DNA of 64,000 nucleotides, taken from NCBI RefSeq assembly GCF_025567165.1, contig NZ_JAOQKC010000013.1, forward strand, positions 44,010 to 108,009, given 5' to 3'. The DNA is from Laedolimicola ammoniilytica. Lineage in GTDB: Bacteria > Bacillota > Clostridia > Lachnospirales > Lachnospiraceae. The translations under genes were made by a program, and so were the position numbers. The notes beneath the pieces are model-generated. The model saw nothing but the letters and a program-made list of their open reading frames with translations, was not told where the DNA came from and ran no database searches. This document shows, in pieces, positions 54,655-62,550 of this stretch. Each line of letters begins with the position of its first letter. Position 1 is the stretch's first letter.

Positions 54655-54885
54655 ATGAAGGAATATGAAGTAGTCCACGAGATTTTCAACGAATGTGCCA
54701 ACAATCAGATGCGGGACGTGTTCATAGAGGAGGTTCCCATTGAGAACCTAGAAGAATATGTAAAACAGCATCACGAGAAGGAACGGGACTTCTCTTTTGA
54801 GCGGGAAGACCTGGCAGATGGAACTGTCGTCTATCATGTGAATACCTCCGGGCTTTTGCAGAGGTATACGTTTACGGAGATATAA
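54655..54885 (+). CDS. Small acidic protein of unknown function
   Basis: 76 residues, rich in Glu and aromatic residues (MKEYEVVHEIFNECANNQMR, ENLEEYVKQHHEKERDF), with no signal peptide or membrane helix; the C-terminal half looks beta-rich. AAGGAGAGGG precedes the ATG and the PAP2 gene begins one base after its stop, so it is real and co-expressed. I do not recognise the family. Confidence 0.75.
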   Translation: MKEYEVVHEIFNECANNQMRDVFIEEVPIENLEEYVKQHHEKERDFSFEREDLADGTVVYHVNTSGLLQRYTFTEI

Positions 54886-54886
54886 A

Positions 54887-55417
54887 ATGGAGAGCTTTTT
54901 TGAATGGGAGTACCGGCTTTTGATGTTTTTGCAGAACAGTATCAGGGGGCCGGTGCAGAATAAGATTATGTGGTGTATTACGTCACTGGAAAATGCGGGC
55001 TTTCTGTCCATAGCGGCCTGCCTGGCGCTGCTTTTACAGCCGCGCTACCGGCGGGTGGGGCAGGCGGCCACAGTATCCATGATTTTGGAGTTTATGCTGG
55101 TCAATCTGGTCCTGAAAAACTGGATCGCGCGGGTGCGGCCTTACCACTTGCTGGAGGATTTGATTCTGCTGGCCCGGGAACCGATGGATTATTCCTTCCC
55201 ATCGGGACATACAGGCGCAGCCTTCGCGGTGGCCAGTGTCATGTTTATCGGAATGCCGAAACAGATCGGGATTCCGGCGCTTCTGGTGGCAACGCTGATT
55301 GGGTTTTCCCGGATTTATCTGGGCGTGCATTTTCCGACGGATGTTCTGGGCGGTGTAATTGTGGGCTGTCTTACGGGTTTTGTGGCCTGGAAGCTGACGG
55401 GATTGAAATTCCGGTAG
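54887..55417 (+). CDS. PAP2-family membrane phosphatase
   Basis: 176 residues, about five membrane helices. The three PAP2 motifs are complete: KNWIARVRP, PSGH and SRIYLGVHFPTD. Enzymes of this type remove phosphate from lipid phosphates, often undecaprenyl pyrophosphate (PgpB/BcrC-like). Recycling of a lipid carrier used by the DUF2142-like proteins is a reasonable but unproven link. Confidence 0.92.
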   Translation: MESFFEWEYRLLMFLQNSIRGPVQNKIMWCITSLENAGFLSIAACLALLLQPRYRRVGQAATVSMILEFMLVNLVLKNWIARVRPYHLLEDLILLAREPMDYSFPSGHTGAAFAVASVMFIGMPKQIGIPALLVATLIGFSRIYLGVHFPTDVLGGVIVGCLTGFVAWKLTGLKFR

Positions 55418-55430
55418 GAAGAACGGACAT

Positions 55431-55467
55431 AAAAAGAGCTGAGACATGGAATTGCCTCAGCTCTTTT
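55431..55467. terminator. Bidirectional terminator between PAP2 and clpB
   Basis: AAAAGAGCTGAG pairs with CTCAGCTCTTTT, with A- and T-runs on both sides; it lies between convergent genes. Confidence 0.9.
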
Positions 55468-55474
55468 GGTTATA

Positions 55475-58060
55475 TCATTCTTTTACTTTTGCGGTGAGCG
55501 CGTCACCCTCCACATCGATGACGATGGTCGCTCCTGTAGAAATCTCGCCGCCTAAGATCAGCTTGGCAGCCAGGGTTTCCACGTGCTTCTGCATGTAACG
55601 CTTCAGCGGACGTGCGCCGTAGACCGGATCGAAGCCGTGGTCGGCAATGAATGCCTTTGCGGCGTCGGTCAGCTCCAGGGAAAGCTCCCGGTCAGCCAGA
55701 CGCTCATTCAGCTCACTAAGCAGCAGATCGATGATTCGTGTGATATTGCCTTTGGTCAGCGGTTTAAAGAGAATGGTTTCGTCCAGACGGTTCAGGAACT
55801 CCGGACGGAAATGAGCACGCAGGTCATTCATGACCAGATTCTGGGCCTCCGGCTTGATATTGCCGTTTTCGTCAATACCGTCCAGCAGATAGGAGGAGCC
55901 GATATTGGAGGTCATAATCAGAATCGTGTTCTTGAAGTCCACGGTTCTTCCCTGGGAATCAGTGATACGTCCGTCATCCAGTACCTGTAAGAGTACATTG
56001 AATACGTCCGGATGGGCTTTTTCAATCTCGTCAAACAGGACAACCGAATAGGGCTTTCTCCGCACAGCCTCAGTCAGCTGACCGCCTTCCTCGTAGCCTA
56101 CATATCCGGGAGGAGCTCCGATGAGACGGGACACGGAATATTTCTCCATGTACTCACTCATATCGATCCGCACCATGTTGGACTCATCGTCGAACAGGCT
56201 GGCTGCCAGCGCCTTGGCAAGCTCCGTCTTACCTACACCGGTGGGTCCCAGGAACAGGAACGAACCGATGGGCTTGGTCGGATCCTTGATACCGGCCTTA
56301 GAACGGATAATCGCTTCGGATACCAGCGTGACTGCCTCGTCCTGGCCGATGACACGCTTATGCAGCTCGTCGTCCAAGTGCAGGGTCTTATTCCGCTCGC
56401 TCTCGGTCAGCTTGGCTACCGGAATACCGGTCCAGCGGGAAACGATACGGGAGATTTCGTCCTCCGTTACGGATTCGTGAACCAGTGACAGATCCTTTTT
56501 GCTGATCTTTTCTTCTTCCTCGGAAAGCTCCTTTTGCAGGGCAGGCAGCTTGCCGTACTGTAATTCGGCGGCCTTATTCAGGTCATAATTCTGCTGCGCC
56601 GTCTGAATCTGCTTATTGATATCCTCAATCTCCTCACGGAGCTTCTGCAGACGCTCTACGGAATTTTTCTCATTGTCCCACTGGGCCTTCTGGCTGTTGA
56701 ACTGATCACGCAACTCCGCAAGCTCCTTCTGTAAGTGCTCCAGGCGCTCCTGGCTTAAGTGGTCGGTCTCCTTTTTCAGAGCTGCCTCCTCGATCTCCAG
56801 CTGCATAATCTTACGTCGCAGCTCGTCAAGCTCGGTCGGCATGGAATCCAGCTCCGTCTTAATCAGAGCACAGGCCTCGTCCACCAGGTCAATGGCCTTG
56901 TCCGGCAGGAAACGGTCGGAGATATAACGGTTGGAGAGGGTAGCGGCTGCCACCAGGGCGGCGTCGGTAATCTTCACACCATGGAATACCTCGTAGCGCT
57001 CCTTTAAGCCACGCAGAATGGAAATGGTATCCTCTACGGTGGGCTCATCTACCATAACCGGCTGGAAACGACGCTCCAGGGCCGGATCCTTTTCAATGTA
57101 CTGACGGTATTCGTCCAGGGTGGTAGCTCCGATACAGTGGAGCTCGCCTCTGGCCAGCATGGGTTTGAGCATATTGCCGGCGTCCATGGCTCCGTCTGTC
57201 TTGCCTGCGCCTACAATCAGGTGCAGCTCGTCGATAAAGAGGATAATTTTGCCCTCGCTTTTCCGTACTTCCTCCAGAACAGCCTTCAGACGTTCCTCAA
57301 ACTCGCCGCGGTACTTGGCTCCGGCTACCAGAGCGCCCATATCCAGGGAAAATACCTTTTTGTCCTTCAGACCCTCCGGTACGTCGCCCCGCACGATACG
57401 CTGTGCCAGACCCTCCACAACGGCGGTCTTGCCGACGCCGGGTTCACCGATGAGCACCGGGTTATTCTTGGTCTTACGGGACAGGATACGGATCACATTT
57501 CGGATCTCCGCGTCACGGCCGATGACCGGATCAAGCTTCTGATCCCGGGCTTTTTCCACCAGGTCAGAACCATATTTGCTTAAAGTATCATAGGTAGCTT
57601 CCGGATTATCGCTGGTCACCCGCTGGTTGCCCCGCACAGAGGACAGCGCCTGCAGGAAACGATCCTTGGTAATGCCGTACTCCCGGAACAGCTCCTTCAT
57701 GGAAGGACTGGGATCATTTAACATGGCCAGAAACAGGTGCTCTACGGAGACATACTCGTCGCCCATCTGTTTAGCCACATCCTCGGCGCTGATCAGTACC
57801 TTATTCAAATACTGTCCCACATAGGGCTGTCCGCCGGAAACCTTGACTCTTTTATTTAAGGTCTGTTCCACACCGTTCAGAAACAGGTTCTGGTCGATGC
57901 CTATCTTAGCGACAAGCTTCAGGATCAGACTGTCCTCCTGCCGGAGCAGACTCATCAGAAGATGTTCCTGTTCAATCTCCTGATTGCCGTATTCGTAAGC
58001 CAGCTTTTCCAGGTCGTTTACAGCTTGAATGGATTTCTGTGTAAATTTGCTGATGTTCAT
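55475..58060 (-). CDS. clpB: ATP-dependent disaggregase ClpB
   Basis: 861 residues, full length. N-terminal Clp repeats, first AAA+ domain with GEPGVGKTA near 205, a coiled-coil M-domain (about 405-525) typical of ClpB rather than ClpA/C, and second AAA+ domain with GPTGVGKTE near 605 and GYVGYEEGG. Works with DnaK, encoded downstream in the opposite direction, to rescue aggregates. No CIRCE or clear CtsR box (GGTCAAA repeats) was seen upstream, so its heat control is unclear. Confidence 0.97.
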   Translation of the reverse strand: MNISKFTQKSIQAVNDLEKLAYEYGNQEIEQEHLLMSLLRQEDSLILKLVAKIGIDQNLFLNGVEQTLNKRVKVSGGQPYVGQYLNKVLISAEDVAKQMGDEYVSVEHLFLAMLNDPSPSMKELFREYGITKDRFLQALSSVRGNQRVTSDNPEATYDTLSKYGSDLVEKARDQKLDPVIGRDAEIRNVIRILSRKTKNNPVLIGEPGVGKTAVVEGLAQRIVRGDVPEGLKDKKVFSLDMGALVAGAKYRGEFEERLKAVLEEVRKSEGKIILFIDELHLIVGAGKTDGAMDAGNMLKPMLARGELHCIGATTLDEYRQYIEKDPALERRFQPVMVDEPTVEDTISILRGLKERYEVFHGVKITDAALVAAATLSNRYISDRFLPDKAIDLVDEACALIKTELDSMPTELDELRRKIMQLEIEEAALKKETDHLSQERLEHLQKELAELRDQFNSQKAQWDNEKNSVERLQKLREEIEDINKQIQTAQQNYDLNKAAELQYGKLPALQKELSEEEEKISKKDLSLVHESVTEDEISRIVSRWTGIPVAKLTESERNKTLHLDDELHKRVIGQDEAVTLVSEAIIRSKAGIKDPTKPIGSFLFLGPTGVGKTELAKALAASLFDDESNMVRIDMSEYMEKYSVSRLIGAPPGYVGYEEGGQLTEAVRRKPYSVVLFDEIEKAHPDVFNVLLQVLDDGRITDSQGRTVDFKNTILIMTSNIGSSYLLDGIDENGNIKPEAQNLVMNDLRAHFRPEFLNRLDETILFKPLTKGNITRIIDLLLSELNERLADRELSLELTDAAKAFIADHGFDPVYGARPLKRYMQKHVETLAAKLILGGEISTGATIVIDVEGDALTAKVKE

Positions 58061-58118
58061 AAATCTGACTCCCCTTTCTTTATAATAGGTAAAGAAATTG
58101 TTTTCTAAGTTTTTTATA

Positions 58119-58184
58119 TAAAAAAGAAAGTCCCGGCATCAAATATACATACGGATATCTGATACAGGGCCTTTTTCTTTTTCT
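58119..58184 (-). promoter_or_regulatory. Terminator-like hairpin in the clpB leader
   Basis: On minus, GGCCC...ATCAGATAT pairs imperfectly with ATATTTGAT...CGGG, extended by AAAAAG/CTTTCTTTTTT. It begins near the predicted transcript start and ends in a T-run about 60 bases before the ATG, so it could attenuate clpB. It is almost symmetrical, so it would also end plus-strand transcripts. Confidence 0.5.
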
Positions 58185-58191
58185 GCATATA

Positions 58192-58220
58192 TGTATACCA
58201 CTTTGAAAATGAAAGATCAA
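58192..58220 (-). promoter_or_regulatory. clpB promoter candidate
   Basis: On minus: TTGATC, 17 bp, TATACA, placing the start near 58185, right before the leader hairpin. Confidence 0.5.
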
Positions 58221-58347
58221 GGGGTTTTTGAAAAATAATTTATAAAAAAAGTATAAAGTGTCAGACTACTTATATAAAAAGGAAGAAAAAAGGGCGGAGG
58301 ACTGCTTTGTGTATGGCAATGGGAACAAAAATTCAGGTTAAAATCAA

Positions 58348-58533
58348 GGGGATGCGGAAGACTATACGATAGAATGATAGCTGATTTCCCGTAGGGACGA
58401 GCAGGCCAGGCAGCGCCCGATGGAGCCACTGTCTGAGCCCGTAGGGCGAGTTTGGCGGTCGGGCGCGCATAAGCCGCCTGCGAGGAGCAGGGAAAGCTGC
58501 GTATTCTGGAGTATAGTCCTTCCGCATATCCCC
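58348..58533. repeat. 186-bp nested palindromic element, MITE-like or structured RNA
   Basis: The outer arms GGGGATGCGGAAGACTATAC (58348) and the complement of GTATAGTCCTTCCGCATATCCCC, split here as GTATAGTCCTTCC and GCATATCCCC (58511-58533), pair with three bulged bases. Inside, GAAT-AGCT-TTTCCC pairs with GGGAAA-GCT-ATTC, then GCGCCCGA with TCGGGCGC. CCCGTAGGG followed by an ACGAG/CGAG motif occurs twice. No open frame inside is credible. It occupies the gap between clpB and hrcA. Confidence 0.65.
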
Positions 58534-58579
58534 TGTCCGGTATAATCAGAAAATAAATCTAAAAAAACTATAAACCCGC

Positions 58580-58608
58580 TTGACAAACCCCAAGGGTAGT
58601 GCTATCTT
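58580..58608 (+). promoter_or_regulatory. Sigma-A promoter of the hrcA operon
   Basis: TTGACA, 17 bp, TATCTT, directly upstream of the CIRCE operator. Confidence 0.85.
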
Positions 58609-58612
58609 AATG

Positions 58613-58639
58613 TTAGCACTCAAGAGGGCCGAGTGCTAA
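58613..58639 (+). promoter_or_regulatory. CIRCE operator
   Basis: TTAGCACTC, nine bases, GAGTGCTAA: a perfect match to the HrcA-binding inverted repeat. It overlaps the transcript start, so HrcA represses its own operon and release on heat shock induces it. Confidence 0.97.
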
Positions 58640-58665
58640 TAGGTAAAAACAAAGAGGTGAATGAA

Positions 58666-59700
58666 ATGGAGCTGGACGAAAGAAAACAGAAGATACTGCA
58701 AGCCATCATCCGGAACTACATGGAGACCGGCGAGCCGGTAGGTTCCAGAACCATTTCCAAATACTCAGATTTAAATCTAAGCTCCGCCACCATACGGAAC
58801 GAAATGTCAGACCTGGAAGAGATGGGCTACATTGTACAGCCCCATACCTCGGCAGGACGAATCCCTTCTGATAAGGGCTACCGCTTATACGTAGACCATA
58901 TCATGGAAGAGAAAAATCACGAGGTACAGGAACTCAAGGATCTGATGATAGAGCGGACCGACAAAATGGAGCAGGTATTGAAGCAGGTCGTGAAGGTCCT
59001 GGCTGCGAATACCAATTATGCCACCATGGTATCGGCGCCCACCTATCACAGGAACAAGCTGAAATTTATCCAGCTCTCCAAGGTCACAGCCACTCAGATT
59101 CTGGCGGTGATTATGATAGAAGGCAACATCGTCCGCAACAAGGTGATTGATGTGACGGAGGAACTTGACCAGGAAACGGTGCTGAAGCTGAATATCCTGC
59201 TGAACAGCGTGCTGAATGGCTTATCCATAGAAGAAATCAATCTGGCCATGATACAGAACCTGAAAGAGCAGGCGGGTATTCACAGTGAGCTGGTGGGAAG
59301 CGTCATTGACGCGGTGGCAGAGGTTATCCACTCGGAGGACGAGGTTGAGATATATACCTCTGGAGCGACCAACATCTTCCGGTATCCGGAGCTTTCCGAT
59401 AACGGAAAGGCCAGTGAACTGATAAACGCCTTTGAGGAAAAACAGCAGTTGACCAATCTGGTTACACAGACGCTGGAAAATGAAGACAACAAGGGCATTC
59501 AGGTGTACATCGGGCAGGAGACGCCGATTCAGTCCATGAAGGACTGCAGCGTGGTGACAGCCACCTATGAGCTGGGCGAAGGCCTGCAGGGAACCATCGG
59601 AATTATCGGTCCCAAGCGGATGGATTACGAAAACGTATTGAAGACGCTGAAGACCCTGACCGAGCAGCTGGATGAAATCTATAATAAGAATAAGGAATAA
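58666..59700 (+). CDS. hrcA: Heat-inducible transcription repressor HrcA
   Basis: 344 residues. Winged helix at the N-terminus (MELDERKQKILQAIIRNYME, GSRTISKYSDLNLSSATIRNEM) and the HrcA sensor/dimerisation domain. It represses class I heat-shock genes through CIRCE, with activity maintained by GroEL. The start at 58666 follows AAAGAGGTGA; the frame open from 58633 would begin within CIRCE. Confidence 0.97.
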   Translation: MELDERKQKILQAIIRNYMETGEPVGSRTISKYSDLNLSSATIRNEMSDLEEMGYIVQPHTSAGRIPSDKGYRLYVDHIMEEKNHEVQELKDLMIERTDKMEQVLKQVVKVLAANTNYATMVSAPTYHRNKLKFIQLSKVTATQILAVIMIEGNIVRNKVIDVTEELDQETVLKLNILLNSVLNGLSIEEINLAMIQNLKEQAGIHSELVGSVIDAVAEVIHSEDEVEIYTSGATNIFRYPELSDNGKASELINAFEEKQQLTNLVTQTLENEDNKGIQVYIGQETPIQSMKDCSVVTATYELGEGLQGTIGIIGPKRMDYENVLKTLKTLTEQLDEIYNKNKE

Positions 59701-59718
59701 AGAAAGGGGCCGACACCC

Positions 59719-60324
59719 GTGGAACAGGAAATGAAGAAAGAAGAGCTTCAGAATGAGGAAGCGAAGGAAGAAGAAACTGTAAAAGCAGAAGAAGCTTCCG
59801 AAGGAAAAGAAAGCAGCGGCGGCGAGAAACCGGAAGAAACAGAATCCGGAGAGGAGCCCGAGATGCTGAAGAAGAAAAAGAAAAAAGACAAGATGGAAGA
59901 GAAGATCGAAGAGCTGGAGGATCGCGTCAAGCGCCAGATGGCAGAATTCGATAACTTCCGGAAGAGAACCGAGAAGGAAAAGTCCCATATGTATGAAGTG
60001 GGAGCCAGAGATGTGATTGAGAAAATCCTTCCGGTGGTAGACAATTTTGAACGCGGTCTTGCATCTGTACCCGAGGATCAGAAGGAAAATCCGGTTATCG
60101 TAGGTATGGATAAGATATACAACCAGCTGATGACTACACTGACGGATTTGGGTGTTGAGCCTATTGAAGCAGTGGGCGAGGAATTCGACCCGAATTACCA
60201 CAACGCAGTGATGCATGTGGAGGACGAGGAGTTGGGTGAAAATGTAGTAGCCGAGGAATTCCAGAAGGGTTATATGTACAAGGATACCGTTATCCGTCAC
60301 AGCATGGTAAAGGTAGCAAATTGA
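59719..60324 (+). CDS. grpE: DnaK nucleotide exchange factor GrpE
   Basis: 201 residues with a GTG start at 59719; AAAGGGG is eight bases upstream. A highly charged Glu/Lys N-terminal tail (1 to about 60) leads into the long coiled coil (EEKIEELEDRVKRQMAEFDNF) and the beta domain ending HAVMHVE-type motif HNAVMHVEDEE. It releases ADP from DnaK and acts as a thermosensor in known systems. Confidence 0.96.
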   Translation: MEQEMKKEELQNEEAKEEETVKAEEASEGKESSGGEKPEETESGEEPEMLKKKKKKDKMEEKIEELEDRVKRQMAEFDNFRKRTEKEKSHMYEVGARDVIEKILPVVDNFERGLASVPEDQKENPVIVGMDKIYNQLMTTLTDLGVEPIEAVGEEFDPNYHNAVMHVEDEELGENVVAEEFQKGYMYKDTVIRHSMVKVAN

Positions 60325-60500
60325 CACGTAGGCAATGAGCAGTGCGTCAGATGACGAAAAATCAGATGTCATGCTTGCATGAACAGATAATTTTTTGGCA
60401 GATGACATAGGGCGAAGCCCGTGCACGAGATGAAGCGAAGCGGAATCGAGTGTAGCACGGCGAATGTTCTATAAATGAAATTAACATTTTACAATCAGAA
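60325..60500 (+). other. Hairpin-rich grpE-dnaK spacer
   Basis: A 197-base gap without a gene. It contains CATGCTTGCATG, a longer TGTCA/TGACA pairing around it, AGGGCGAAGCCC and CGTGC...GCACG (near 60419-60459). Such structure could process or stabilise the dnaK mRNA, or be a decayed repeat. No T-run terminator and no second CIRCE were seen, so dnaK is probably expressed from the hrcA promoter. Confidence 0.45.
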
Positions 60501-60521
60501 TAAATTGAGGAGGTCTCTATT

Positions 60522-62402
60522 ATGAGCAAGATTATTGGTATCGACTTAGGAACAACAAACAGCTGCGTAGCAGTTATGGAGGGCGGAAAGCCCGTAGTAG
60601 TAGCAAATACAGAAGGAGCAAGAACCACACCGTCTGTCGTAGCATTTACAAAGACAGGCGAGAGACTGGTAGGCGAGCCGGCAAAGCGTCAGGCAGTTAC
60701 CAACTCCGAGAAAACTATTTCCTCTATTAAGAGAGAGATGGGTACCAACTACAAGGTAGACATCGACGGAAAGCAGTACACTCCGCAGGAGATTTCCGCT
60801 ATGATTCTGCAGAAGCTAAAAGCAGATGCAGAGAACTATCTGGGCGAGAAGGTTACCGAGGCAGTTATTACCGTACCGGCATACTTCAACGACGCGCAGA
60901 GACAGGCAACCAAGGACGCAGGTAAGATTGCGGGCCTGGATGTAAAGCGTATCATCAACGAGCCGACCGCAGCAGCGCTGGCATATGGCCTGGACAATGA
61001 GAAAGAGCAGAAGATTATGGTATACGACCTGGGCGGCGGTACCTTTGATGTATCTATCATCGAGATCGGCGACGGCGTAATCGAGGTTCTGGCTACCGCA
61101 GGCGACAACCGTCTGGGCGGCGACGACTTCGATAAGAAGATTGTAGATTACATGCTTGCAGAGTTCAAGCGCACCGAGGGTGTAGACCTGTCCGGTGACA
61201 AGATGGCTATGCAGAGACTGAAAGAGGCCGCAGAGAAGGCGAAGAAGGAGCTTTCCAGCGCAACCACAACCAATATCAACCTTCCGTTCATCACAGCAAC
61301 CGCTGAGGGACCGAAGCATTTCGATATGAATCTGACAAGAGCAAAATTCGACGAGCTGACCCACGATCTGGTAGAGCGTACCACAGGACCGGTTCAGGCA
61401 GCGCTGAAGGATGCAGGCATTACAGCTTCCGAGCTTGGCAAGGTACTGCTGGTAGGCGGTTCCACACGTATTCCGGCTGTACAAGATAAGGTAAAACAGC
61501 TGACCGGCCATGAGCCCAGCAAATCTCTGAATCCGGATGAGTGTGTAGCTATCGGTGCTTCCATTCAGGGTGGTAAGCTGGCAGGCGACGCAGGCGCAGG
61601 CGATATCCTTCTTCTGGATGTTACTCCGCTGTCTCTGTCCATCGAGACCATGGGCGGTATCGCAACCCGTCTGATTGAGCGTAACACAACCATCCCGACC
61701 AAGAAGAGCCAGATCTTCTCTACCGCAGCTGACAACCAGACAGCCGTAGATATCAACGTTGTACAGGGCGAGCGTCAGTTTGCGAAGGACAACAAGTCTC
61801 TCGGCCAGTTCCGTCTGGATGGAATCCCGCCCGCAAGACGTGGCGTTCCGCAGATTGAGGTTACCTTCGATATCGACGCAAACGGTATCGTAAATGTATC
61901 CGCAAAGGATCTGGGTACCGGCAAGGAGCAGCATATCACCATTACCGCAGGCTCCAATATGTCTGACAGTGACATCGACAAGGCAGTGAAGGAAGCTGCT
62001 GAGTTCGAGGCTCAGGATAAGAAGCGTAAGGAAGCCATTGACGCGAGAAACGACGCGGACTCCATGGTATTCCAGACCGAGAAGGCACTGGAAGAGGTTG
62101 GCGCACAGGTTGACCCGGCCGACAAGTCCGCAGTAGAGGCAGAGCTTACTTCCCTGAAGGCAGTTCTGGAGAGAACCAAGGATCAGACTGATATTTCTGA
62201 CGCAGACTTAGATGAGCTGAAGAACGGCAAGGAAAAGCTGATGAACGCGGCACAGAAGGTATTTGCAAAGGTATATGAGCAGGCACAGGCAGCACAGGGT
62301 GCGGCTGGCCAGGCAGGCCCGGATATGGGCGCAGGTGCCGGAGCAGGCGCCGGAGCAGGCGCTTCTGACGACGTGGTAGACGGCGATTACAGAGAGGTCT
62401 AA
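60522..62402 (+). CDS. dnaK: Chaperone protein DnaK (Hsp70)
   Basis: 626 residues. GIDLGTTNSCVAV at the N-terminus, phosphate loop VYDLGGGTFDVSI, LVGGSTRIPAVQ, the interdomain linker region DILLLDVTPLSL, then the substrate-binding domain and a Gly/Ala-rich tail ending in acidic residues. GAGGAGGTCTC lies before the ATG. The actuator-loop segment missing in some Firmicutes cannot be judged without alignment. Confidence 0.98.
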   Translation: MSKIIGIDLGTTNSCVAVMEGGKPVVVANTEGARTTPSVVAFTKTGERLVGEPAKRQAVTNSEKTISSIKREMGTNYKVDIDGKQYTPQEISAMILQKLKADAENYLGEKVTEAVITVPAYFNDAQRQATKDAGKIAGLDVKRIINEPTAAALAYGLDNEKEQKIMVYDLGGGTFDVSIIEIGDGVIEVLATAGDNRLGGDDFDKKIVDYMLAEFKRTEGVDLSGDKMAMQRLKEAAEKAKKELSSATTTNINLPFITATAEGPKHFDMNLTRAKFDELTHDLVERTTGPVQAALKDAGITASELGKVLLVGGSTRIPAVQDKVKQLTGHEPSKSLNPDECVAIGASIQGGKLAGDAGAGDILLLDVTPLSLSIETMGGIATRLIERNTTIPTKKSQIFSTAADNQTAVDINVVQGERQFAKDNKSLGQFRLDGIPPARRGVPQIEVTFDIDANGIVNVSAKDLGTGKEQHITITAGSNMSDSDIDKAVKEAAEFEAQDKKRKEAIDARNDADSMVFQTEKALEEVGAQVDPADKSAVEAELTSLKAVLERTKDQTDISDADLDELKNGKEKLMNAAQKVFAKVYEQAQAAQGAAGQAGPDMGAGAGAGAGAGASDDVVDGDYREV

Positions 62403-62468
62403 GATAAGAACAAAGCTTGACAGACGATAGGCAGTGCGCTATATTGAAAGGCAGGCTTGAAAGAATAA

Positions 62469-62506
62469 GATCCAAGAGAGGCTCATAAAGAGCCTTTCTT
62501 GGATTT
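62469..62506 (+). terminator. Hairpin between dnaK and dnaJ, partial terminator
   Basis: ATCCAAGA-AGGCTC pairs with GAGCCT-TCTTGGAT around ATAAA, followed by TTTTG. The short T-run suggests partial termination or mRNA stabilisation, which would lower DnaJ relative to DnaK. Confidence 0.65.
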
Positions 62507-62550
62507 TGCCGCAAAGCAATCGAGAAAAGATATAAAGGAAGATAGAAGAA

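Noticed and set aside
58192..58579. Second CIRCE or CtsR site for clpB
   Set aside because: Searched on both strands by eye; no TTAGCACTC or paired GGTCAAA found.
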